From Enterobacter sp. 10-1 (GTDB lineage: Bacteria; Pseudomonadota; Gammaproteobacteria; Enterobacterales; Enterobacteriaceae): a stretch of 64,000 bases of DNA. The position numbers and the translations under genes are program-made. The stretch lies in contig NISF01000003.1 in the NCBI GenBank assembly GCA_002270295.1, positions 434,001-498,000 on the forward strand, in the 5' to 3' direction. The notes below the pieces were generated by a model. The model was not told the DNA's origin, searched no databases, and was given only the letters and a program-made list of their open reading frames with translations. Positions 29,574 to 37,897 of this stretch are shown one piece after another (the first letter of the stretch is position 1; every line of letters starts with the position of its first letter).

Positions 29574-30191
29574 TTACCCTCTTTCTCTTAGTAAATTCAT
29601 AAACTGAAAAAAGTCATGGTTATTATTGAGGCGGTATTTTTCCATGATCTTACTTTTATGGTAGGTGGTCGTTTTGATACTCACCTTATTGATGGCGGAT
29701 ATTTTACCGATATCAAACCCATGAATAAGACCGTGGGCCACCGCGACCTGCGACCGCGATAGCGTTTGGTGCGGGCAGTGGCTGCAGATTAACCCGGGGT
29801 CCTTGAATAATTTTATCGGCGGATTTTCAACGTTCTTCAGCACTTTTTCTATTATCGTTCGCATCTGTTCGACGCTGGCTGATTTGATGGCGAAAAAGAT
29901 AACGTCCCTCAGGCAGTTGACGATGCATGCCGGTTCCGGGAGGGTGTCGTAGCCGTGCAGGATAATAACCGAACTGGCGGGCTTACGATTTTTGATCAGC
30001 GTGTTGCACAGGTGGATCTCGCCCGGCAGAACGTCAGAAAAAATGATGTCCTCATGCGCCAGCGTATCGCTGCGTGAGGAGAAACTCACCCGGAGGCCGG
30101 CGCGATCCCGGGTAAGCTCGTTCACTATGTAAACCAGCGCATCCCGGATAAAGGTGTTGCGAGTGTTAAGCGCAATATTAATGGTTTTCAT
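29574..30191 (-). CDS. LuxR/RcsA-type transcriptional regulator
   Basis: A 205-residue DNA-binding protein. The N-terminal ~125 residues form an atypical receiver-like domain (INIALNTRNTFIRDALVYIVNEL...SSVIILHGYD) without the acidic pocket and phospho-acceptor Asp of true response regulators. The C-terminus has a LuxR/GerE helix-turn-helix: LSRSQVAVAHGLIHGFDIGKISAINKVSIKTTTYHKSKIMEKY. Length and layout match RcsA and the capsule regulators RmpA/RmpC. The ATG at 30191 has AAGGAAG at good spacing; the frame is open 28 codons further without a ribosome site. It lies 169 bp downstream of a 43-residue membrane peptide gene on the same strand, and behind an RcsAB-like box. Exact identity unknown. 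Confidence 0.8.
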   Translation of the reverse strand: MKTINIALNTRNTFIRDALVYIVNELTRDRAGLRVSFSSRSDTLAHEDIIFSDVLPGEIHLCNTLIKNRKPASSVIILHGYDTLPEPACIVNCLRDVIFFAIKSASVEQMRTIIEKVLKNVENPPIKLFKDPGLICSHCPHQTLSRSQVAVAHGLIHGFDIGKISAINKVSIKTTTYHKSKIMEKYRLNNNHDFFQFMNLLRERG

Positions 30192-30353
30192 GGCGCGACT
30201 TCCTTTATAAGTCAACATGACGCCATTCCGCGACCGGACCTCCGGCGTAGGCGATGGTTGCTGTGTGTTATGCACAAAAATAGGGTCAACATCGGCTTAT
30301 TAGCGCTGCCGCTTATTATATGGCGCGTTATTTTTAGTATTGCCGAAAGTCCG

Positions 30354-30376
30354 GCGGGCGTTATTTTTTACGCCCG
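30354..30376 (-). terminator. Hairpin at the end of the small membrane peptide gene
   Basis: GGGCGT and ACGCCC flank the stop codon region with an A-rich loop, read on either strand. No T-run follows, so it may attenuate rather than fully stop transcription toward the LuxR gene. Confidence 0.35.
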
Positions 30377-30492
30377 TTGGTAAACGGAATCTTTTGTTTT
30401 CTTCGGTCCTTCAGATAGGACACCAGGCTGTAGACCGAAATACAAAGACAAAATATGCACAGCAGCAGGGCGAACCCCGTTTGCATGGTCAT
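30361..30492 (-). CDS. Small (43-residue) single-span membrane protein
   Basis: A short reading frame too small for routine calling. It starts ATG at 30492 with AGGA 8 bases upstream, and ends TAA at 30361. The protein begins MTMQTGFALLLCIFCLCISV, continues to a hydrophobic segment to about residue 27 (with Cys12, Cys15, Cys17), then has a strongly basic tail (KDRRKQK and NGRKK). This predicts one membrane helix with the C-terminus in the cytoplasm. It lies upstream of and codirectional with the LuxR-type gene. I do not recognise the family. The layout recalls rmpD (small membrane protein) followed by rmpC (LuxR-like) in hypervirulent Klebsiella, but no homology is claimed. Confidence 0.6.
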   Translation of the reverse strand: MTMQTGFALLLCIFCLCISVYSLVSYLKDRRKQKIPFTNGRKK

Positions 30493-30737
30493 TATGAATA
30501 TCCTTTCTCTAAGAGCCTGCCGGGACAGGTTCTAATTGGTATATGGCGCTAAAAAATAGCTAAGTATGAATATTGCTCTACGCTGCATGCTGCGCTGCGG
30601 CCAATGCAGCGACAATTTCAGACAGGGCGGCTATATCATTATATTTACCAGGGGCCGGTAGCCATGAACCGTGCCTGTCAGACGGTTCGATAAACGGGAC
30701 ACACCGGCAGCCCGCGCTTTATGGCGCAAAATCAGTG

Positions 30738-30751
30738 TAAGAAAATTCCTA
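30738..30751. promoter_or_regulatory. RcsAB box upstream of the small peptide/LuxR genes
   Basis: TAAGAAAATTCCTA matches the RcsAB consensus TAAGAATATTCCTA at 13 of 14 positions. It lies about 250 bp upstream of the 43-residue peptide start and 130 bp after the response-regulator gene. Control of the downstream genes by Rcs is inferred. Confidence 0.6.
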
Positions 30752-30752
30752 A

Positions 30753-30872
30753 TCAAGGCGTCAGTCTCATTTCTCTCATTTCTCTCAAAAAGCGAGAAAA
30801 AATTAACAACCCCAGAAAAATTAATAACGTAGCGGCAATAACGATGGCGCGGGAAGGGGAGTATCGGCCCAC
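30753..30872 (-). CDS. Possible 39-residue membrane peptide
   Basis: The frame starts GTG at 30872, five bases after the response-regulator stop, and ends TGA at 30753. It would begin VGRYSPSRAIVIAATLLIFL, giving one clean membrane helix (about residues 9-26) followed by a basic amphipathic tail (SRFLREMREMRLTP). GAGG lies before the GTG, though the spacing of about three bases is short. Its sequence is more hydrophobic and AT-rich than its surroundings. It might be translationally coupled to the regulator gene. No homologue known to me; it could be chance. Confidence 0.35.
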   Translation of the reverse strand: MGRYSPSRAIVIAATLLIFLGLLIFSRFLREMREMRLTP

Positions 30873-30877
30873 CGACC

Positions 30878-31576
30878 TCAGGAAAGAAACGCCAGCCCTT
30901 TGCCGAAAATGGCCCGGATGGGCAGGCTGATGCCGTGCAGCCGCGCCTTGTGCCGCAGCCGACTGATGACCACGTCGATGCGGTGCAGCTCGGGTTCGCC
31001 TTCGTCGGTAAAGAGCCAGGCATGTAGATCGACCTTGCTGCACACTTCATTCCGGTTGCGCATCAGGATCTCCATCAGCCGGTACTCCTGCTGCGTCAGC
31101 GGAAGGATCAGCCCCGACGGCGCGACCAGCCGCTCAGCCTGCAGCGTCCACGGGGAGGTGAGCGCCGGGTCGGCTAATCGCGTCGGCGGAACAGGCGTCA
31201 CCGCCTGTTGCTCCTTCAGCCGCGCGCCCAGCGCATGGATGGTGTCTGCGAGGTCGGAAAAGTTAACCGGTTTAATCAGGTAGAAGTCCGCGCCGAGGTT
31301 TAATGCCTGCAGCTTGTCCTGCTGGTGGCCCCTGGCGGTAATGACTATCAGACCAAACTGGCCAAGCTGATGCAGATACTCCAGCACGCTGAAGCCATCC
31401 TCGCCCGGCAATCCGATATCAATTAATACAATATCAACCGGGTCAGCGTGCAGCTGCCGCCAGAACGCCTCGGCGCTGCGTACGCCCCAGGCCGCAAATC
31501 CGCGGTGGCGGAGAAAGGCCAGTAGTTCATCGAGTAAATCAGCGCTATCTTCAATGATAGCCACACGTAATGTCAT
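30878..31576 (-). CDS. OmpR-type response regulator of a DISM-kinase pair
   Basis: Cytoplasmic transcription factor, 232 residues. The receiver domain has IIEDSADL, phospho-acceptor Asp53 in LIDIGLPGEDG, Thr in VITARG and Lys in LIKPVNFSDL. After a linker rich in Pro/Thr, a winged-helix output domain follows (LPLTQQEYRLMEILMRN ... RIDVVISRLRHKARLHGI). The ATG at 31576 overlaps the kinase stop by four bases (ATGA), so the pair is coupled. No target is evident; the neighbours suggest the small peptide/LuxR genes or its own operon. Confidence 0.87.
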   Translation of the reverse strand: MTLRVAIIEDSADLLDELLAFLRHRGFAAWGVRSAEAFWRQLHADPVDIVLIDIGLPGEDGFSVLEYLHQLGQFGLIVITARGHQQDKLQALNLGADFYLIKPVNFSDLADTIHALGARLKEQQAVTPVPPTRLADPALTSPWTLQAERLVAPSGLILPLTQQEYRLMEILMRNRNEVCSKVDLHAWLFTDEGEPELHRIDVVISRLRHKARLHGISLPIRAIFGKGLAFLS

Positions 31577-33549
31577 AACTTGACCTTTTGCTGTCCTGTC
31601 AGGGGAAGCGTTAACGCAAATTCGCAGCCGGCTGGCGTATTCGCTGCCAGCCATAAATCGCCGCCGTGGGCCTGGACAATTTGTCTCGCGACATACAGCC
31701 CAAGGCCGGTGCCGGCCGGTGATGCGCCGCGCGTTTCGCCGCGTCGGTAGCGCTCAAAAATAAGCTCGATCTCCTCGACGGCAATGCCCGGGCCCTGGTC
31801 GCGGATCCTGATCTCGAAGTGCCGCTCCTTTTGCGCGATATCGATTCCAATTTCGCCGGAGGAGGCGTACTTCACCGAATTGTCGAGCAGGTTGGCCAGC
31901 GCCACGCACAGCAGGCCGCTATCAATAAAAAGCACCGGCGAGTGGTCGTCGGGCGTTACCAGACGTCCCTCCAGCCTGACCTTGAGATTGTGTTTTAGCG
32001 AGAGATCCACCACCGTCGCCGCCATCTGAATCACCGGCAGCAGCGCCGCGTCCTGTTTATCGACGGAGAGAGCGTCAGAGGAGAGCCGGGCATCGGCCAG
32101 GCAGTTATCGGTGAGCTGCACGAGGCGGGTGGTCGCCCGCTGCATCCGATCCAGCCGGGGCGCCTGCGCCTGCGTGGCGGCGCACAGGCGTAGGTTTTCC
32201 AGCGCGGCCTGGATAATCGCCAGCGGTGTTCTGAATTCATGTGCCACCATGCCCATAAACTGGCGCTGATGAAAGCTGGCTTCGCGCTCGATGCGCAGCT
32301 CCCGCGCCAGCTGCTGTTTCTGCAACAGCCTGCGGTTTTCCGCGCGAACCCGCAGCACGGCGATGATCAGTACGGTGATGATATGGACGATCAGCGCGTA
32401 CTGCCAGGCGGAGTAAATCGCCTGATGATAGGGAATGATGCCGTGTATCGAGAGCAATACCAGCGCCGCCGAGGCGACGTAGACCGGCGGCAGCAGGCCA
32501 AGGAGCAGCGTATTTAAGTCGATCGCTTTGCGCCGCCACAGCATCCACGAGGTTGTCAGCAGCACCGGGGAGGCAATAAGGAAGATCCCGGCCTCAATCT
32601 GCATCGCCAGCCCGTAAAAGCCCAGCGGAATGCTGAGCTGGAGCACGACGTTCAAACCCACCGCCAGCAGCAGCAGCCGATACAGCCTGGGCATATTCTT
32701 CTTCAGGTCGAACACTTCGCCATGCAGCCACAGGGCGGTGGCGTAGCTGAGCAGCGACAGGCAGCTGATCATGTAGTCCTGAACGGGCAGCACCGCCTGG
32801 CCGAATAGCCACTCCGGGTAGCCGTGCAGCGCCGCAACCAGCGGGTAGTTGAGGGAGAAGAGGCAGATCCCCCACAGCAGGCGGCGGCGCAGCGCGATGG
32901 CCAGCCACAGGGCAATGCCGCTGGCAATAATGGCAAGGCCGAAATAGAAGCTCCAGAAGGCGGTATCAATGGTGGCGGCCTGTACGAACTCCTCGGGGGA
33001 AGAGAGGGTCGCCAGCAGGATCAGGGTGCTGCTGCTCTGGAGATGGAAAACCACCTCGTATCCCGCAGGTCCCGGGGGCGGCGGAAAAATCAGTACGCTT
33101 TCGCGATAGTCGATATCGCTCTCCCTGGCCGGAGCATGGTCGCCGAACGTCTTGCGAATCCAGGGCGTAGCGCTGCCGGCCGGGCGGTAGAAGACCGTCA
33201 GGTTATCGACAAAGGATGGGCCAACCTGCAGCCAGCGCGGCTGGCCGGCGAAGTAAGAGGCCGGTAAGGTGGCCTTGAGCCACCAGGCTTTGCGCGAGTA
33301 GCCAAAGGAGGGGATTTTGCGCAGCGGCTGCAGATCGCTCTCCGGCAGTGAGGCGAAGGTATCCACCGTCATCTGGCCGCCGGCGTCGACGAACCAGTAG
33401 AGGGGAATATCGATCCCCAGCTGGCGGGATTCAGCATGAGCCGGCGCCATCGCCTGGAGATAGCTAAATACGCCGCAGCAGACTAAAAAAAGGCACCTGA
33501 ACCAGGCTACCGGCTTAGCCGTAGCAAAAATAGCGCACACGCGATCCAA
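31573..33549 (-). CDS. Hybrid-type 7TMR-DISM sensor histidine kinase
   Basis: Inner-membrane sensor kinase of 658 residues. Signal segment about 15-39. A periplasmic 7TMR-DISM extracellular domain of about 150 residues follows (SFGYSRKAWWLKATLPASYF, WLQVGPSFVDNLTVFYRP), then seven hydrophobic segments (about 195-400). HisKA has His437 (MVAHEFRTPLAII), and the HATPase has NLLDNSVKYA, DQGPGI and GTGLGLYVARQI. Such sensors are thought to bind carbohydrates. No receiver domain is attached. The start appears to be TTG at 33549, with AGGGGG at good spacing; GTG at 33540 is the alternative. Operon with the response regulator. Confidence 0.88.
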   Translation of the reverse strand: MDRVCAIFATAKPVAWFRCLFLVCCGVFSYLQAMAPAHAESRQLGIDIPLYWFVDAGGQMTVDTFASLPESDLQPLRKIPSFGYSRKAWWLKATLPASYFAGQPRWLQVGPSFVDNLTVFYRPAGSATPWIRKTFGDHAPARESDIDYRESVLIFPPPPGPAGYEVVFHLQSSSTLILLATLSSPEEFVQAATIDTAFWSFYFGLAIIASGIALWLAIALRRRLLWGICLFSLNYPLVAALHGYPEWLFGQAVLPVQDYMISCLSLLSYATALWLHGEVFDLKKNMPRLYRLLLLAVGLNVVLQLSIPLGFYGLAMQIEAGIFLIASPVLLTTSWMLWRRKAIDLNTLLLGLLPPVYVASAALVLLSIHGIIPYHQAIYSAWQYALIVHIITVLIIAVLRVRAENRRLLQKQQLARELRIEREASFHQRQFMGMVAHEFRTPLAIIQAALENLRLCAATQAQAPRLDRMQRATTRLVQLTDNCLADARLSSDALSVDKQDAALLPVIQMAATVVDLSLKHNLKVRLEGRLVTPDDHSPVLFIDSGLLCVALANLLDNSVKYASSGEIGIDIAQKERHFEIRIRDQGPGIAVEEIELIFERYRRGETRGASPAGTGLGLYVARQIVQAHGGDLWLAANTPAGCEFALTLPLTGQQKVKL

Positions 33550-33982
33550 TCACGCCCCCTTGCGGCATTGATAACGGTATTTTAAATAGCGCGACAGTGA
33601 ATAACCGGCAGCGTAAATCCGCCGGTATCCCGGGGAAAAGTGCAGAGGTTCAGACGCGAAAACATTTTGCTGACCCGACAGAGAATATTCCAGCTTTATT
33701 TCAGTTCGTCATTTCTCTTTATCATGACGGGCCGGAACCCTCGCGCCAGCTGCGCGGGTTTACGCCATAGGGTATATCACGAATGGAAGAGGACGGGAGA
33801 GAGCATTTTGTGATAGCAGGCGCCCGGGCGGGCTGAGGATATCTCTTTTTAGCCGCCGATATGTCCGCTACCGGCAGCAGAATTATTTACCGCTGTCCGT
33901 ACCAGGCGCTAAGCCGCCGCATATTAATAAATGATAATGTTCGATGACAGGGCGGCCGAAAGTCCGGCCGCCCGCAGCGGGG
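33550..33982. other. Intergenic region upstream of the sensor kinase
   Basis: No convincing coding frame on either strand. The only element seen is a strong hairpin next to yegD at 33950-33973, listed separately. The remainder presumably holds the kinase promoter. Confidence 0.4.
33950..33973. terminator. Hairpin after yegD
   Basis: Perfect 9-base arms GGGCGGCCG and CGGCCGCCC enclose a 6-base loop, 9 bp after the yegD stop. There is no T-run. Confidence 0.5.
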
Positions 33983-35335
33983 TTAGCTAAAGACCACCTG
34001 CGCCCAGCGGGCCAGACCGGCGGTGACCGAGCCAAAATCATCGCCACCGGCAACAGGAATGCCCGGCAGATGGGCCGCCAGCGCTTTCTTAATCAGCGGG
34101 GAGCGGGCGCTGCCGCCGGTCAGATAGATGACGTCCGGCGTTTCGCTGCTGCTGTCCAGCGCGAGCTGAACCTGCTCCATGATGCGCGCCAGCGGCTGAT
34201 TCAGCGCGGCTTCCAGACCCTGCTGGCTGATGGCCGTCGCCAGGTCGGCGCTGATAAACGGTAGTCCGGCGGTGACGCTATCCTGCGCGGAGAGGGCAAT
34301 CTTGCTCTCTTCGGCGCCGCGTACCAGGCGATAGCCGAGGCGCTGGCGCCACACCTTGGTCAGCAGCGCGACCTTCTCGCCATCGCGGGCATCGCGGACT
34401 AAATCGTTCAGCAGCCTGCCGTTGGCGCTGCTGTAGAAATCCGTTTGCGCCGGGACGTCGTTAATCGCCACCGCGTTCCACCACGGCAGAACCGGCAGGG
34501 CAATCCCTTTTTCGGTTTCGCCGCCCATGCCGAGCAGCGGCATCAGGCATTTAAAGGCGAGCGCGATATCAAGATCGTTCCCGCCGACGCGACAGCCGCT
34601 GTGTCCCAGCAGGCTTTGCTGGCGATCGGCCTTCTGACGCCACTCCGGGCCCATCAGCAGCAGCGAACAGTCGGTCGTACCGCCGCCGATATCGACAACC
34701 AGCACGCGTTTTTCCGCGCTGAGCGTGGCTTCGAAATCCAGCCCTGCGGCAACCGGCTCAAACTGAAACACCACGTCGCGGAACCCGGCACGCTGCGCCG
34801 CGCGTTCGAGGATCCCCTGCGCCTGGGCGTTAGCCTCATCGCCGCCGAGGCCCTGAAAGTTAATCGGCCGCCCGATGACCGCCTGGTCGATGGTTTCCGC
34901 CAGCTGGGTTTGCGCCTGCTGCTTAATATGGACCATCATGGCGCAGACCAGATCTTCAAACAGCGCGACCTGCTGCGGCTTCAGGCCGCTGGCCCCGAGG
35001 AAGGATTTCGGCGATTTGACGAAGTACACTTCCTCCGGGTCATCGACGTACTGATGCAGGGAGGCAAGGCCAAACTGCACGCTGTTGTCGAGAACCTCGA
35101 TATCTTCCTCGCGGTTAAAGTTCATCGCGCGGCGCAGCAGCGCCTGATTTTCATCACCGTTGGTCGGGACGCTATGATGCCGGTAGAGCCACTCGCTGAC
35201 CGCTTCGCGGGTCGGCGCAGAGAGCATTGAAGGCAGCAGCTTGCTGCCGTTTTCCAGCGTTAACAGCTGCGGAGTATTATCGCGCATTACGGCAACCGAA
35301 CAGTTGGCGGTTCCGTAGTCAAAACCAATAAACAT
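33983..35335 (-). CDS. yegD: Hsp70-family protein YegD
   Basis: Actin-fold ATPase related to the DnaK nucleotide-binding domain but lacking a substrate-binding domain; role unclear even in E. coli. It has 450 residues, identical to E. coli YegD in length. Phosphate-1 motif FIGFDYGTANCSVAVM, phosphate-2 VLVVDIGGGTTDCSLLLM and the adenosine motif VIYLTGGSARSPLIKKAL are present. The ATG at 35335 is chosen by homology; the frame extends another 37 codons without coding character. Divergent from alkA, as the neighbouring genes in E. coli are. Confidence 0.95.
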   Translation of the reverse strand: MFIGFDYGTANCSVAVMRDNTPQLLTLENGSKLLPSMLSAPTREAVSEWLYRHHSVPTNGDENQALLRRAMNFNREEDIEVLDNSVQFGLASLHQYVDDPEEVYFVKSPKSFLGASGLKPQQVALFEDLVCAMMVHIKQQAQTQLAETIDQAVIGRPINFQGLGGDEANAQAQGILERAAQRAGFRDVVFQFEPVAAGLDFEATLSAEKRVLVVDIGGGTTDCSLLLMGPEWRQKADRQQSLLGHSGCRVGGNDLDIALAFKCLMPLLGMGGETEKGIALPVLPWWNAVAINDVPAQTDFYSSANGRLLNDLVRDARDGEKVALLTKVWRQRLGYRLVRGAEESKIALSAQDSVTAGLPFISADLATAISQQGLEAALNQPLARIMEQVQLALDSSSETPDVIYLTGGSARSPLIKKALAAHLPGIPVAGGDDFGSVTAGLARWAQVVFS

Positions 35336-35470
35336 GACCTGAAAATCCCCATGCCAGTGAAGAAGGGGGGCGACTTTAGCGGATTGCTGCCACGGCGACA
35401 ACTGGAATTTAAAAGCAAGGTACGGCATCCGCGGAGCGGCTATCATTGAGGCAATTCATCGGGAGAAATT

Positions 35471-36319
35471 ATGACGCTATTACCCTGGCACCCGCCCTAC
35501 GACGGGGAGTGGATACTCGGTTTTCTCGGCGCCCGCGCTGTTCAGGGAATCGAAACCTTTAGCGAAGGGCGCTATACCCGCAGCTTCTCTCTGGCAGGGC
35601 ACCGCGGGCTGATAACGATCGCGCCGGACGCTATCGCGCAGGGGCTGCGGGTGACGCTATCCGAGGGGCTGCTGCCGGTCGCGGATGAGTGTCTGCGGCG
35701 CGTGGCGCGCATGTTTGACCTCGCCTGCGACCCGCAGCAGATTATGCACGCGCTGGGCCCGCTGGCGCTGGCGCGGCCGGGTCTGCGCTTACCCGGCTGC
35801 CTCGATGCCTTCGAGCAGGCGGTTCGGGCGGTGCTGGGGCAGCTGGTTAGCGTGGCGATGGCGGCCAGGCTGACGGCGAAGGTGGCGGCAGCCTTCGGCG
35901 AGCCGCTGGCCCAGGCGCCGGGATATTTTCTTTTTCCGTCGCCGCAGCGGCTGGCGCAGGCCGATCCGCAGGCGCTGAAGGCGCTGGGTATGCCTCTGCG
36001 GCGCGCCGAGGCGCTGGTTCACCTGGCGCAGGCAGCCATCAGCGGCGACCTGCCGCTGGCGGCGCCGCCCGATATCGCTGCAGGGATGAAGCAGCTGCAA
36101 ACCCTGCCGGGTATTGGCCGCTGGACCGCGAGCTACTTCGCCCTGCGCGGCTGGCAGGCGAAGGATATTTTCCTCGCGGATGATTACCTGATTAAGCAGC
36201 GCTTCCCCGACATGACGCCGGCGCGCATCGCTCGCTATGCCAGCCGCTGGCAGCCGTGGCGATCCTATGCGCTGCTGCACATCTGGTACACCGAAGGGTG
36301 GAGCCCGGCGGCGGAATAG
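35471..36319 (+). CDS. alkA: DNA-3-methyladenine glycosylase II AlkA
   Basis: Excises N3-methyladenine and other alkylated bases from DNA. It has 282 residues, as in E. coli. The N-terminal AlkA domain is followed by the helix-hairpin-helix LQTLPGIGRWTASYFALRG and the catalytic Asp238 in LADDYLIKQRFP. FEQAVRAVLGQLVSVAMAARLTAKV is the family's core helix. The start at 35471 has GGGAGA upstream. Divergent from yegD across 135 bp, which should hold the promoter; I could not see a clear Ada-type box. Confidence 0.95.
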   Translation: MTLLPWHPPYDGEWILGFLGARAVQGIETFSEGRYTRSFSLAGHRGLITIAPDAIAQGLRVTLSEGLLPVADECLRRVARMFDLACDPQQIMHALGPLALARPGLRLPGCLDAFEQAVRAVLGQLVSVAMAARLTAKVAAAFGEPLAQAPGYFLFPSPQRLAQADPQALKALGMPLRRAEALVHLAQAAISGDLPLAAPPDIAAGMKQLQTLPGIGRWTASYFALRGWQAKDIFLADDYLIKQRFPDMTPARIARYASRWQPWRSYALLHIWYTEGWSPAAE

Positions 36320-36400
36320 CCTAACGGGGCGCATAGCGCTGGTATCGCCGCGCTGAAGCCCCTATAATTGCCGCGTTTGACGCTAAAACGTCACCCTTCC

Positions 36401-36529
36401 TGTACATAAAATCATCCGAGATACGTCAAGGCGACGGGGAAGTGAATCCCCGGAAGCTGGCTAAAGTCAGCGACCGGAGCGCACGACGCAGCTAACGCCG
36501 GGCAGTTTGCAGGATGATGTGTATATACA
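36401..36529. repeat. Structured intergenic repeat upstream of udk
   Basis: A 129-bp segment has imperfect inverted ends (36401-36417 and 36512-36529 share ATCATCC). Its interior (AATCCCCGG, GTCAGCGACCGGAGCG) is related to the element at 7103-7208, so the two are divergent members of one repeat family. It occupies the place where E. coli has yegE. Confidence 0.5.
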
Positions 36530-36556
36530 TCCAGGTTAATCAGGTCGCAAAAAGTT

Positions 36557-37198
36557 ATGACTGATACGTCTCATCAGTGCGTCATTATAGGTATTGCCGG
36601 CGCATCGGCTTCGGGAAAAAGTCTTATTGCCAGCACGCTTTATCGCGAATTACGCGAGCAGGTTGGCGACGAGCATATCGGCGTTATTCCGGAAGACAGC
36701 TACTACAAAGATCAAGGTCATTTGTCGATGGAAGAGCGGGTTAAAACGAACTATGACCATCCCAGCTCGATGGACCATAGTCTGCTGTTCCAGCACCTGC
36801 AGATGCTGAAAAGCGGCCAGCCGATTGAACTACCGGTTTACAGCTACGTTGAGCACACGCGTATGCCGGAAACGATCCATATCGAGCCGAAGAAAGTGAT
36901 TATCCTTGAGGGGATTTTACTCCTGACCGACGTGCGTTTACGCAATGAATTAAACTTTTCCATCTTCGTCGATACGCCGCTGGATATCTGCCTGATGCGG
37001 CGCATTAAGCGTGATGTTAACGAACGCGGCCGCTCGATGGATTCGGTGATGGCGCAGTATCAGAAAACCGTTCGTCCGATGTTCCTGCAGTTTATTGACC
37101 CTTCCAAGCAGTATGCCGACATCATTGTGCCTCGTGGCGGTAAGAACCGCATTGCGATTGATATTCTGAAGGCCAAGATCAGCCAGTTCTTTGAATAA
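36557..37198 (+). CDS. udk: Uridine/cytidine kinase Udk
   Basis: Phosphorylates uridine and cytidine to UMP and CMP in pyrimidine salvage. It has 213 residues, as in E. coli. P-loop GASASGKS at residues 15-22; PEDSYYKD and YDHPSSMD contribute substrate binding; [13 protein letters not shown] is the lid. Followed by dcd 90 bp downstream, the usual udk-dcd-asmA order. Confidence 0.96.
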   Translation: MTDTSHQCVIIGIAGASASGKSLIASTLYRELREQVGDEHIGVIPEDSYYKDQGHLSMEERVKTNYDHPSSMDHSLLFQHLQMLKSGQPIELPVYSYVEHTRMPETIHIEPKKVIILEGILLLTDVRLRNELNFSIFVDTPLDICLMRRIKRDVNERGRSMDSVMAQYQKTVRPMFLQFIDPSKQYADIIVPRGGKNRIAIDILKAKISQFFE

Positions 37199-37288
37199 CA
37201 CTAACGAATTGTGTAACGTGCAAAGAGAACCCATATTGCCCTTATCCCCGGAAGGTGTGAGGGCGCGATGCCTTAAAGGAGAAAGCTC

Positions 37289-37870
37289 ATGCGTCTGTGC
37301 GACCGAGATATAGAAGCCTGGTTGGATGAGGGCCGGCTATCCATCAGCCCGCGTCCGCCCGTTGAGCGCATTAATGGCGCGACCGTCGATGTCCGTCTGG
37401 GCAATAAGTTCCGCACCTTTCGCGGCCACACGGCGCCGTTTATCGACCTGAGCGGGCCGAAGGCGGAAGTGACCGCGGCGCTGGATCGCGTGATGAGCGA
37501 AGAGATCGTGCTGCCGGAAGGCGAAGCGTTCTATCTGCATCCGGGCGAGCTGGCGCTGGCGGTAACCTTTGAGTCGGTCACCCTGCCTGCGGATCTGGTG
37601 GGCTGGCTGGACGGCCGTTCGTCGCTGGCGCGTCTGGGACTGATGGTCCACGTAACCGCGCACCGTATCGATCCGGGCTGGTCAGGCTGCATCGTGCTTG
37701 AGTTCTATAACTCCGGCAAGCTGCCGCTGGCCCTGCGTCCGGGGATGCCGATCGGCGCGCTGAGTTTTGAACCGCTATCCGGCCCGGCGGCCCGTCCTTA
37801 TAACCGCCGTGAAGACGCCAAATATCGCGACCAGCAGGGCGCGGTGGCGAGTCGAATCGACAAGGATTGA
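37289..37870 (+). CDS. dcd: dCTP deaminase Dcd
   Basis: Deaminates dCTP to dUTP, supplying dTTP synthesis. It has 193 residues, equal to E. coli. Catalytic Glu138 lies in [30 protein letters not shown] binds the triphosphate. AAGGAG precedes the ATG. asmA follows 27 bp later. Confidence 0.96.
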   Translation: MRLCDRDIEAWLDEGRLSISPRPPVERINGATVDVRLGNKFRTFRGHTAPFIDLSGPKAEVTAALDRVMSEEIVLPEGEAFYLHPGELALAVTFESVTLPADLVGWLDGRSSLARLGLMVHVTAHRIDPGWSGCIVLEFYNSGKLPLALRPGMPIGALSFEPLSGPAARPYNRREDAKYRDQQGAVASRIDKD

Positions 37871-37897
37871 TAACGTAAGCGGCTTGCTGAGGGTGCC

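Noticed and set aside
33783..33836. 17-codon forward frame upstream of the sensor kinase
   Set aside because: Too short, lacks a ribosome site and has no hydrophobic or conserved segment.
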